Shown in pieces: positions 46,207-53,186 of a DNA stretch of 64,000 bases. The DNA is from DATFDN01 sp963818885. GTDB lineage: Bacteria > Pseudomonadota > Alphaproteobacteria > Acetobacterales > Acetobacteraceae. The position numbers and the translations under genes are program-made. The DNA lies in assembly GCA_963818885.1 (NCBI GenBank), contig CAWFTP010000006.1, forward strand, positions 558,001 through 622,000, read 5' to 3'. The notes beneath the pieces are model-generated. The model was not told the origin of the DNA. It saw nothing but the letters and a program-made list of their open reading frames with translations, and did not search any database. How positions within the stretch are numbered: the first letter of the stretch is position 1; the number at the start of each line of letters is the position of its first letter.

Positions 46207-46851
46207 ATGGACATGACCGGCGAACGGCGCATCCCGGCGCCACGCTCCATGGTCTGGGACGCGCTGAACGATCCGGAGACCCTGAAGACCTGCATCCCCG
46301 GCTGCGAGCGGCTGGAAGCGACCACGCCCGAGGATATGGACGCGACCGCCGCCGTTCGGATCGGCCCGATAGCCGCGCGCTTCAACGGCCGCGTGCACCT
46401 GTCCGATATCGATAAGCCGAACGGCTATACGATCACGGGAGAGGGGCAGGGCGGCGTCGCCGGCTTCGCCAAGGGCGGGGCGAAGGTGCATCTCGCCGAT
46501 CTGGAGTTCGGGGAGACCCTGCTCAACTACGAGGTCCAGGCGCAGGTCGGCGGCAAGATCGCCCAGCTCGGCGCGCGCCTGATCGACAGCACCGCGAAGT
46601 CGCTCGCCGACCAGTTCTTCACCAACCTAACCAATGAGCTCACCCGCCGCATGGGGCCGGACCCGGAGCGTGCCTTCCCGTCGGCGCCCTCGGAGGCGGC
46701 GATCCCGGTCAGCCCGGCGGCGATTCCCCGCTCCTCCGTCGGTGTCTGGTCGATGATCCCGCCGGAGCCGATGGGCTACCCGGTCGCCGCCTGGATCGGC
46801 TGCCTGCTCTGGATCGTCATCCTGTTCCTGATCGTCGGACCGCTTCTGTAG
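46207..46851 (+). CDS. coxG: CoxG-like SRPBCC protein with C-terminal membrane anchor
   Basis: 214 residues. The START/SRPBCC domain of the CO-dehydrogenase subunit G type begins DMTGERRIPAPRSMVWDALN and includes GCERLEATTPEDMDATAAVR and GEGQGGVAGFAKGGAKVHLA. A linker leads to a C-terminal helix PVAAWIGCLLWIVILFLIVG. CoxG tethers the molybdenum hydroxylase to the membrane for electron transfer. Its stop overlaps the coxD start by 1 nt (TAGTG). Confidence 0.9.
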   Translation: MDMTGERRIPAPRSMVWDALNDPETLKTCIPGCERLEATTPEDMDATAAVRIGPIAARFNGRVHLSDIDKPNGYTITGEGQGGVAGFAKGGAKVHLADLEFGETLLNYEVQAQVGGKIAQLGARLIDSTAKSLADQFFTNLTNELTRRMGPDPERAFPSAPSEAAIPVSPAAIPRSSVGVWSMIPPEPMGYPVAAWIGCLLWIVILFLIVGPLL

Positions 46852-47747
46852 TGGCTGGCCCACCCGCGACCGTCGCGGACACCGCCAGGCTGCTCGCGGA
46901 GCACGGCTATGTCGCCGACCCGGAGCTCGCGACCACCGTCCACCTCGCCCTGTCGATGCGCCGCCCGCTGTTCCTGGAGGGCGAGCCGGGCACCGGCAAG
47001 ACGGAGATCGCCAAGGTCCTCGCCGCCGGTCTCGGCCGCCGCTTGGTCCGCCTGCAGTGCTACGACGGCATGGACATGGCGGCCGCCGCCTATGAATGGG
47101 ACCACGCCCGCCAGCTAATGGCGATCCGCCTCGCCGAGGCGGGCGGCGAGACCGATCGCGAGCGCCTGTCGGGCGAGATCTACACGCGGGAGTTCCTGCA
47201 GGCCCGCCCGCTGCTCTCGGCGATCGACCCCGACCAGCCGCCCGCCGTGCTGCTGATCGACGAGCTCGACCGCGCCGATGAGCCGTTCGAGGCGTTCCTG
47301 CTCGAGCTGCTGGCCGACTTCCAGATCAGCGTGCCGGAGCTGGGCACGGTGAAGGCCCGCATCCTACCCGTCGTGGTGCTGACCTCGAACCGCACGCGGG
47401 AGGTGCACGACGCGATCCGACGGCGCTGCCTCTACCACTGGGTGGACTACCCCGACGCGGCGCGGGAGCGCGCCATTCTGCGCATCAAGGCGCCTGACGT
47501 GCCGGACAAGCTCGCCGCCCAGGTGGTCGCCTTCGTGCAGCGCCTGCGCGGCGAGGAGCTGTTCAAGCTGCCCGGCGTCGCCGAGACGATCGACTGGGCG
47601 AGCGCGCTGCGCCACCTGAACCAGACCGAGCTCGAGCCCCGCACGGTCGAGCAGACGCTCGGGGTCCTGCTGAAATACCAGGACGATATCGCCAAGCTCC
47701 GCGGCGCCCAGGCCGCCCGCCTCGTCGAGGAGGCGCGGGCGGCGTAG
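46851..47747 (+). CDS. coxD: MoxR-type AAA ATPase CoxD
   Basis: 298 residues from GTG 46851. Walker A is EGEPGTGKTEIAKVLAAG, Walker B AVLLIDELDRADEPFEAFLL, and sensor-1 VVLTSNRTREVHDAIRRRCL. CoxD with the VWA protein CoxE matures the Mo-Cu site of CO dehydrogenase-type hydroxylases. In most genomes coxE follows directly; here it is 5.4 kb away, after a phased repeat array and accessory genes. Confidence 0.92.
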   Translation: MAGPPATVADTARLLAEHGYVADPELATTVHLALSMRRPLFLEGEPGTGKTEIAKVLAAGLGRRLVRLQCYDGMDMAAAAYEWDHARQLMAIRLAEAGGETDRERLSGEIYTREFLQARPLLSAIDPDQPPAVLLIDELDRADEPFEAFLLELLADFQISVPELGTVKARILPVVVLTSNRTREVHDAIRRRCLYHWVDYPDAARERAILRIKAPDVPDKLAAQVVAFVQRLRGEELFKLPGVAETIDWASALRHLNQTELEPRTVEQTLGVLLKYQDDIAKLRGAQAARLVEEARAA

Positions 47748-47774
47748 GGCGGAAAAGCGCAGCGCATTCCGCCG

Positions 47775-47912
47775 CGTGTACAAACCGCCCATCCCCGGTC
47801 CGAAACCGTGTACACTCTTCGCAAGTCGACCCCTTTCGCTTGTACACCTTTCGCAACTGCGAAACGAATCCGTGTACAAACTCGCCCTCCGCCCCGCCAA
47901 GTTGTGTCCATA
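47775..47912. repeat. Phased array B: five TGTACA sites exactly 32 bp apart
   Basis: Hexamers start at 47777, 47809, 47841, 47873 (all TGTACA) and 47905 (TGTCCA), exactly 32 bp apart each time. The intervening DNA differs between units. The array fills the 197-nt gap between coxD and the tetR start at 47944. The same arrangement of five sites is seen at 19800-19940. Confidence 0.8.
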
Positions 47913-47943
47913 CCCTTGAACCCAGGCCGCCCCATTGCCTTTC

Positions 47944-48846
47944 ATGCTGGACCGGCGGGACGCCGACCGCTGGAACCCGCCCGTGCCGAAGCCGCCCCGC
48001 GTCCCCGAGGCCGAGCGAGCCGAGCACATCCGCCGGGTCGGCGCCGCCCTGTTCGCCGCCGAGGGCGTCGAGGCCGTCACCCTCTCCCGGCTGGGATCGG
48101 CGGCGGGCGCCTATACCCATGTGATCGCCCGGCACTACGCCTCCCCGCACGCGGTGCTGGAAGACGTGCTCCGCTGCTTCCTGGACGAGCTGAACATCGC
48201 GGTCGGCGCCGCGCACGACGCGGCCCACGCGGAAGGCGCCGATCCGGCGCCCGAGCGGCGGCTCGAACTGGTGGTGCGCGCCTTCGTCGAGGCCGTCGCG
48301 CGGCAGCGTGACGAGCACCGCGCCTTCCAGTTCTGCGTCCATCGGCTGGGCGAGCAGGAACGCGGCTCGGTGCTGCTGCGCTACCAGGTCATACTTGAAA
48401 CCATCCGCGACCTGCTGGAATGCGCCGTCCCGGCGCTCGCCGGGCACGATGATGCGCGAACGACGATGCTCGAGATCATCCGCGCCCAACTGAGCGATCC
48501 CTGGAGCTGGCAATCGGCGAAGGGGCCGTCCGAGCGCGCCGCCGACGCGCGGCGGATCACCGCCATCCTGCTCGCCGTCGCCGCCGCCGAGACCGCGGGC
48601 GTCTGGCCCTCGCTCGGCAAGACGACGGGCGCCGGCATGCGCACGCTCACCCTACGACGTGCGCACCGCGCGCGCCCGCATGAGCGAGGTGCTGAAGTCA
48701 GCCGAGCACGGCGTCGACATAACCATCACCCGCCACGGCCGCCGCATCGCCCGCGTGGTGGGGGTGTAGTCCACCTCTCCCTCCGGGAGAGGTCGCCGCG
48801 CGCTTGCGCGGCGGGCGAGGGTGCGGCGGCCACCTGTGACGTATAG
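47944..48846 (+). CDS. TetR/AcrR family transcriptional regulator
   Basis: An N-terminal helix-turn-helix (RAEHIRRVGAALFAAEGVEA then SRLGSAAGAYTHVIARHYAS) is followed by a ligand-binding-like helical domain with a Trp-rich end WSWQSAKGPS. Natural-looking sequence stops around GVWPSLGKTTGAGMRTLT (about 48650). Beyond it the frame is antiframe of a Phd-type antitoxin and of a repeat, up to the stop at 48844-48846, so the true C-terminus has been lost or is set by a frameshift. The phased TGTACA array lies directly upstream and could be its operator, which is speculation. Confidence 0.7.
   Translation: MLDRRDADRWNPPVPKPPRVPEAERAEHIRRVGAALFAAEGVEAVTLSRLGSAAGAYTHVIARHYASPHAVLEDVLRCFLDELNIAVGAAHDAAHAEGADPAPERRLELVVRAFVEAVARQRDEHRAFQFCVHRLGEQERGSVLLRYQVILETIRDLLECAVPALAGHDDARTTMLEIIRAQLSDPWSWQSAKGPSERAADARRITAILLAVAAAETAGVWPSLGKTTGAGMRTLTLRRAHRARPHERGAEVSRARRRHNHHPPRPPHRPRGGGVVHLSLRERSPRACAAGEGAAATCDV
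48637..48769 (+). CDS. Phd/YefM-type antitoxin, orphan
   Basis: About 44 residues: start MRTLTL at 48637, one base slip near 48652, then YDVRTARARMSEVLKSAEHG and VDITITRHGRRIARVVGV with stop 48767-48769. The pattern matches Phd/YefM antitoxins (…LSxxLxxAxxGxxxxITRHGRPxARxV). No toxin gene (Doc, PIN or RelE type) follows; a palindromic repeat begins 3 nt after the stop. It may also be read as the 3' end of the TetR frame. Confidence 0.55.
48772..48822. repeat. Palindromic repeat of the GAGAGG/GGGCGAGGG class
   Basis: CACCTCTCCCTCCGGGAGAG followed by GTCGCCGCGCGCTTGCGCGG and CGGGCGAGGG. Close relative of the copy at 20032. Confidence 0.75.
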
Positions 48847-48874
48847 TTGACACTCTCCAACCGTGTATTATATT
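48847..48874 (+). promoter_or_regulatory. Probable sigma-70-type promoter of the higBA-like locus
   Basis: TTGACA at 48847, 16-bp spacer, TATATT at 48869, an unusually good match in such GC-rich DNA, ending 6 nt before the toxin start codon. Flanking GTATAG and GTGTATTATA suggest a local operator. Confidence 0.6.
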
Positions 48875-48879
48875 CCTCG

Positions 48880-49058
48880 GTGATCGAGGTCCGAAAGACC
48901 GGGGCCTTTGCGGAATGGATTTCCGGCCTGCGGGATCGCGCCGCGGTGGCGCGGACGACCGCACCGTCGTCCTGCTCTGCGGCGGTGATAAGGGCACGCA
49001 ACGGCGCGATATCGAGAAGGCGAGGAAGCTCGCGAAGGAGGACGATGATGGCGCTTAA
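48880..49058 (+). pseudogene. HigB/RelE-type toxin with internal deletion
   Basis: The N-terminus from GTG 48880 is the familiar IEVRKTGAFAEWISGLRDRA, and the C-terminus RTVVLLCGGDKGTQRRDIEK then ARKLAKEDDDGA is also canonical. The central about 40-50 residues (the RVRR..GNPGDV..Y-x-V-Y-F segment with the catalytic surface) are missing, and the two parts are in different frames joined near 48958. The toxin is therefore dead by deletion while its antitoxin is intact. Confidence 0.75.
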
Positions 49059-49335
49059 GACCACGCTGTGGGATCCGGCGGACGATCTGGTCTCCGCCGA
49101 GGCGGAGCAAGAATACCTACAGGCCGCGTTCGAGGACGGCGATCCCGCCCTGATCGCCGCGGCGTTGGGCGATATCGCACGCGCGCGCGGCATGACGCAC
49201 GTCGCGCGGGAAGCGGGGATCAGCCGGGAGACGCTATACAAGGCGCTGCGGCCGGAGGGGAACCCGACGCTGGACACGCTCGCACGGGTGATACGGGTGC
49301 TCGGGATGAAGCTCGCGGTCCGGCAGGCGGCGTAG
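49045..49335 (+). CDS. HigA-like antitoxin (addiction module antidote)
   Basis: About 96 residues. ATG 49045 or 49048, with AAGGAGG 4-7 nt upstream and overlapping the toxin stop. It begins ALKTTLWDPADDLVSAEAEQ, then YLQAAFEDGDPALIAAALGD and a Cro/XRE helix-turn-helix ARARGMTHVAREAGISRETL...LRPEGNPTLDTLARVIR. Matches the HigA antidote family. With its toxin deleted, it is an orphan repressor of its own promoter. Confidence 0.85.
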   Translation: MMALKTTLWDPADDLVSAEAEQEYLQAAFEDGDPALIAAALGDIARARGMTHVAREAGISRETLYKALRPEGNPTLDTLARVIRVLGMKLAVRQAA

Positions 49336-49439
49336 CGCATCACGTCGACGGTTCGACCTGAAACCATCCCGCTCCAAGGCCGCACCCGCGAGCCACCCCC
49401 GCATCCCCGCGAAAGTGCATAGGCGCCAACCTCGGACTC

Positions 49440-49482
49440 CCCTCCGCCCCTCGGGGCGGAGGGGCTGGGGGAGGTGGGGGCC
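49440..49482. repeat. GC-rich hairpin repeat, copy 2
   Basis: Differs by one base from 19970-20011 over 42 bp. It lies in the gap between higA and the small secreted ORF. Confidence 0.8.
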
Positions 49483-49572
49483 TCGCGGCGCGCGGACGAT
49501 AGGCGAATCCCGTAGCCCTCGGGGCCGAGAGCGGACAAACTCATCGCGTATGCGGGAAGCCAGGCTACGCTC

Positions 49573-49878
49573 ATGCGCGGGCTCACACGTCTATCGGTGA
49601 TCGCACTCGCATCGCTCTGCCTGAGCGTCGCGGCCCCCGCGCAAGAGAATTGCAAGCCGGTCCGGTTCGCGCGCGGGAAGCTTGCTGCGCTCCTTCAATC
49701 GATACTGAACTTCTCGTTCGACGTGAGGCTGGCAGGGTTCAGACGTTATCCCCGGTTTCAGGCCCGAGGGGGACGCTTGTTACTGCTCCTTGTCGTAGTG
49801 CCCATTGTACTCGGTCTCAACCATCTCCTCACGACAGCCATCCAGACGATCGCGGACGCCTATTTGGGGTCAAAGTAG
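49573..49878 (+). CDS. Small secreted hypothetical protein, possibly a fragment
   Basis: 101 residues. A good signal peptide (RGLTRLSVIALASLCLSVAA, cleavage near APAQ) is followed by ENCKPVRFARG, a start seen in secreted proteins of unknown function, but the rest (LLLLLVVVPIVLGLNHLLTT) is a hydrophobic segment that looks unrelated. Probably a chimera produced by deletion. The next 243 nt (49879-50121) show nothing I recognise. Confidence 0.35.
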   Translation: MRGLTRLSVIALASLCLSVAAPAQENCKPVRFARGKLAALLQSILNFSFDVRLAGFRRYPRFQARGGRLLLLLVVVPIVLGLNHLLTTAIQTIADAYLGSK

Positions 49879-50121
49879 GTGTTCGCAGCGGGCTGTGCCT
49901 CCAGACCAGCGGATAGCGCGATGTTGCCGTGGCGTCGGCGCTGACCTCCTACCCTTCTTTGGACGACGCAGCTGGCCGCCTCAGGTAAGGCGGCATTGTA
50001 GGGGTCATCCGTGGGGGCGCCGTGCTGTTTGTCCGGAGTGAGCGCGCCGCGGATTGGGCTGACAATCGAACGCGAGCGGCCGGCGTTGGTGCTCGTCGCC
50101 GCGCGACGGTAACGCGCGACA

Positions 50122-51711
50122 CTAGGCTCGCCGTACTCCCCAGAACACGATCTGCGAGTTTCGCACGAAACCGGTCAGGTCCTTGCGGACCGCCCAGGGA
50201 TAGAACCAGCCGCCCGCCGGCATGAACGGAATGGCCTCGAAGGCGCGCAGCTGGATGTCCTCGCAGACCTTCTTCTGCGCGGCGAGATTGGGGGAGTCGA
50301 ACCAGACCTGACGCAACTCCTCCAGCTTGTCGTCGGTCGGCCAGCCGAACCAGCCCTTCTTGCCGTTGGCCCGCAGCGGATACGAACTGCCCGGATTGGA
50401 CACCGCGAGGCCGCCCCAGGTCGTGCAGAAGACGTTCCACCCGCCCTGGGCCGGCGGGTCCATCTTCGCGCGCCGGGAAACCAGCGTGCCCCAATCCATC
50501 ACCTGGTAGTCGACGTTCATGCCCAGCTTCAGGAATATGTCGCGCGTGACCTGGCACATCGGCACCAGCGAGGCCTGGTCGGACGGCGCCATCAGCACGA
50601 TCTTCTCGCCGTTGTAGCCGGATTCCTTGACCAACTGCTTGGCCTTGGCGATGTCGCGCGGCGCGGTGAACGCCTCCAGCCCCGCCGTGCTCGCCATCGG
50701 CGTGCCGGCGGTGAAGAAGCCGTCGGGATAGCGGCCGAATTCAGCCTGATCGCCGACCCAGGCGGTGACGTATTCCTTCTGATCGATCGCCGGTAGCAGC
50801 GCGCGCCGGAGTTTCGCATTGTCGAACGGCGGGTAGAGGTGGTTGAAGGCGATGATCGCGAGCGTCCCGCGCGGGTCATAGTTCACGACCGTGCAGCCAG
50901 GCGCCTGGCGCAGCGCCGGCAAGAGGTCGATCAGCGGGAACTCCAGCCAGTCCACCTCGCCGGCCTGCAAGGCAGCGGCTTGCGTCGCGGGATCCGGCTG
51001 TATGCTCCACTCCACCCGATCGAAGTGCACCACCTTGCCGCCCGACAGGAATTCCGGCGGCTCGTCGCGCGGCACGTATTTGTCGTTCTTGACATAGACG
51101 GCCTTGGAACCCGACACCCATTCCTGTGGCAAGAACCGGAACGGGCCGCTGCCGACAAACTCCTTGATCTGCATGCTCGCCGGCGTCTTGGCCACGCGCT
51201 CGGGCATGACGAAGCATTGCTGGGCGCCGAGCGCGTAGAGAATTTGCGGGAAGCGCTTCTTCAGCCTGATCTGAAAGCGTGTGTCGTCGAGCACCTTGAT
51301 CTCGTTGGTGAGCAGCGCGAGCTGCTGGCCAAACGGATCCTTGACCCACCAGCGCTGGATCGACTGCGTGCAGTCTGGGGCGCGCACCCGCTCGCCATCA
51401 TGCCAGGCGAGGCCGTCGCGCAGCGTGAAGGTCCAGGTCAGCTCGTCGGCCGTGAGCTCATGGCCGGCGCACATCTGCGGATGCGCGGTCAGGCTGTCAT
51501 CCACACCGTACAGCGTGTCGTACACCATGTAGCCGTGATTGATCGCGACGGTCGCCGTGGTCCAGATCGGATCGGGATTGGCGAGGTTGGCCTGCGGCAC
51601 GAATCGCAGCAGGTTCTTGTTGCCCGTCTGGGCGATCGCGGGCATCGGCAATCCGCTCGCCGCCAGGGCAGCGGCGGCCGCACCACCCGCTAGCACGTGT
51701 CTGCGCCTCAT
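50122..51711 (-). CDS. Peptide/nickel-type ABC transporter substrate-binding protein
   Basis: 529 residues from ATG 51711. Tat-like signal RRRHVLAGGAAAAALAASGL. SBP family 5 features: PDPIWTTATVAINHGYMVYD, LTWTFTLRDGLAWHDGERVR, FVGSGPFRFLPQEW, GTLAIIAFNHLYPPFDNAKL and RRALLPAIDQKEYVTAWVG. It would deliver peptides or similar solutes to an ABC permease, but no permease or ATPase gene is adjacent, so it is an orphan within the islet separating coxD from coxE. Confidence 0.9.
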   Translation of the reverse strand: MRRRHVLAGGAAAAALAASGLPMPAIAQTGNKNLLRFVPQANLANPDPIWTTATVAINHGYMVYDTLYGVDDSLTAHPQMCAGHELTADELTWTFTLRDGLAWHDGERVRAPDCTQSIQRWWVKDPFGQQLALLTNEIKVLDDTRFQIRLKKRFPQILYALGAQQCFVMPERVAKTPASMQIKEFVGSGPFRFLPQEWVSGSKAVYVKNDKYVPRDEPPEFLSGGKVVHFDRVEWSIQPDPATQAAALQAGEVDWLEFPLIDLLPALRQAPGCTVVNYDPRGTLAIIAFNHLYPPFDNAKLRRALLPAIDQKEYVTAWVGDQAEFGRYPDGFFTAGTPMASTAGLEAFTAPRDIAKAKQLVKESGYNGEKIVLMAPSDQASLVPMCQVTRDIFLKLGMNVDYQVMDWGTLVSRRAKMDPPAQGGWNVFCTTWGGLAVSNPGSSYPLRANGKKGWFGWPTDDKLEELRQVWFDSPNLAAQKKVCEDIQLRAFEAIPFMPAGGWFYPWAVRKDLTGFVRNSQIVFWGVRRA

Positions 51712-51911
51712 GGCCCCTCTCCCAGGCTCGCCGTTGCCGAAAAGACTAATGCCGGCTCGGCCGGAGACGCCACAGGTTTCAGGTGTCGAGGGCCGGGCGA
51801 TCGGATCGGCAGGGATGTCGTGATCGTGCAACCCGCACCCCATCGGGCGTATAGAGGAAGCGGCGTGGACCGCGACCTGCGCCACCGACTACAGGACAAG
51901 ATCAGTCCCCC

Positions 51912-52526
51912 TCAAGCCTCCCGCAACAACCCCACCACCGAGCCGACCAGCAGCCCCGCCATCGCCAAATTGAACGCCCGTATCCGCCGCGCCGTGCGCA
52001 GCAGCCGCGCCGCGCCCACGCCGGTGAGTGTCCAGAAGGCGAGCGCCGGCAGGATCACCACCAGGAAGATCGCCGCGAGCATCCCCGCCTCCGGCAGCGC
52101 ATACGCCCCCGCCGTGGTGAACGTCAGCACCGCGCTGATCGCGATCACCCACGCTTTCGGATTGACCCACTGAAACAGCGCCGCCTGCACGAACGAGAGT
52201 GGCCGCGAGCCGCCCGCCGCCTCCTTCGAACTCGGCGAGGACGTCGCGATGCGGAAGGCGAGCCACAGCAGATACGCCGCGCCGACCCAGCGCAGCACCT
52301 CGTGCACGACCGGCGCCGCCCGCAGCAGGTCGCCCGCGCCCAACGCGACCAGCACCAGCATGACCGGAAAGCCGATCGCCACCCCCAGCATGTGCGGCAG
52401 CGAGCGCACGAACCCGAAGGTCGCGCCCGATGCCGCGACCATCGCGTTGTTCGGCCCCGGGCTCGCCGACATCGACACGGCGAACGCGACGGCGGAGAGG
52501 AACCAGGCGAGCCCTGCTTGATGCAT
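51912..52526 (-). CDS. LysE-family amino acid exporter
   Basis: 204 residues from ATG 52526 (MHQAGLAWFLSAVAFAVSMS). Six hydrophobic segments; the family motif is SPGPNNAMVAASGATFGFVR, plus AALFQWVNPKAWVIAISAVL. Predicted threonine/homoserine-type efflux carrier; substrate not determinable. Confidence 0.88.
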   Translation of the reverse strand: MHQAGLAWFLSAVAFAVSMSASPGPNNAMVAASGATFGFVRSLPHMLGVAIGFPVMLVLVALGAGDLLRAAPVVHEVLRWVGAAYLLWLAFRIATSSPSSKEAAGGSRPLSFVQAALFQWVNPKAWVIAISAVLTFTTAGAYALPEAGMLAAIFLVVILPALAFWTLTGVGAARLLRTARRIRAFNLAMAGLLVGSVVGLLREA

Positions 52527-52594
52527 GGCCCAACCTAAGCACGTCCGTAAGCGCACGGGGAGAGCGCGGGCGGCGAAATCTCCCCTCGCTGCGC

Positions 52595-52822
52595 TCAACT
52601 CCCTCTCCGCCTGGGCGGAGAGGGTCGGGGTGAGGTGAGAAAATGCGCGAGCTCACTAAGCGTCCGCTGCAGGACTCCGTCCAGGCTCTCGATCACCTCG
52701 TTGTTCCAGAAGCGGATAACGCGATAGCCGTGCGCGGCAAGCTCGGCGGATCGTGCCGCGTTCTCCGCCCCTTCCGTGGCGAGCTGGCCGCGCAGGGGCA
52801 TCGCGGCGTGTCTCCACCTCAC
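52595..52822 (-). pseudogene. DUF559 endonuclease-like protein, C-terminal fragment
   Basis: The frame contains AARSAELAAHGYRVIRFWNN then EVIESLDGVLQRTLSEL, the conserved end of DUF559 (Vsr-like) proteins. The upstream catalytic half, including the conserved DFYC and ELDG segments, is absent; in its place are antiframe and repeat sequence. The fragment is bracketed by two inverted copies of one palindromic repeat (52601-52635, 52817-52851). Confidence 0.7.
52601..52635. repeat. Palindromic repeat flanking the DUF559 fragment, left copy
   Basis: CCCTCTCCGCCTGGGCGGAG then AGGGTCGGGGTGAGG. The reverse complement of 52817-52851 matches it at 32 of 35 positions. Confidence 0.8.
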
Positions 52823-52851
52823 CCCAGCCCTCTGCGCCCAGGCGGAGAGGG
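52817..52851. repeat. Palindromic repeat flanking the DUF559 fragment, right copy (inverted)
   Basis: CCTCACCCCAGCCCTCTGCG then CCCAGGCGGAGAGGG, inverted relative to the left copy. Confidence 0.8.
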
Positions 52852-52919
52852 TGTCACACGATTATGCGGCCATCGGGCAAACGATGTATGAAAGGGATAC
52901 CTGCAAAGGAAAACCCGCC

Positions 52920-53186
52920 GTGGGCCAGCTTCTCGTCCGCGACATCGACGATTGGATCATTCGCGCGCTCGAACGGCGCGCCGCCGCGCATGGGCGTTCG
53001 GTCGAGGCCGAGCATCGGGCAATTCTTGAGGCCGCATTGGCGCCCGACCAGGAATCGTTCTTCGACCGCGCTGCGCGACTGCGGGCGCAGACGCCGCCGA
53101 GCACGTTCGGCAACGCCGGCCTTATTCGCTTCGACCGCGACCACGACTACGACTACGACGCGGACGAGCTGCCAGAGCGCCCGTGA
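52920..53186 (+). CDS. FitA-like ribbon-helix-helix antitoxin, orphan
   Basis: 88 residues from GTG 52920 (preceded by AAAGGAAAA). Beta strand and helices GQLLVRDIDDWIIRALERRA then AAHGRSVEAEHRAILEAAL match the FitA/VapB family, with an acidic C-terminal tail (DRDHDYDYDADELPERP) that would block the toxin site. The usual FitB PIN-domain toxin does not follow: coxE starts in the antitoxin stop codon (GTGA). Confidence 0.85.
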   Translation: MGQLLVRDIDDWIIRALERRAAAHGRSVEAEHRAILEAALAPDQESFFDRAARLRAQTPPSTFGNAGLIRFDRDHDYDYDADELPERP

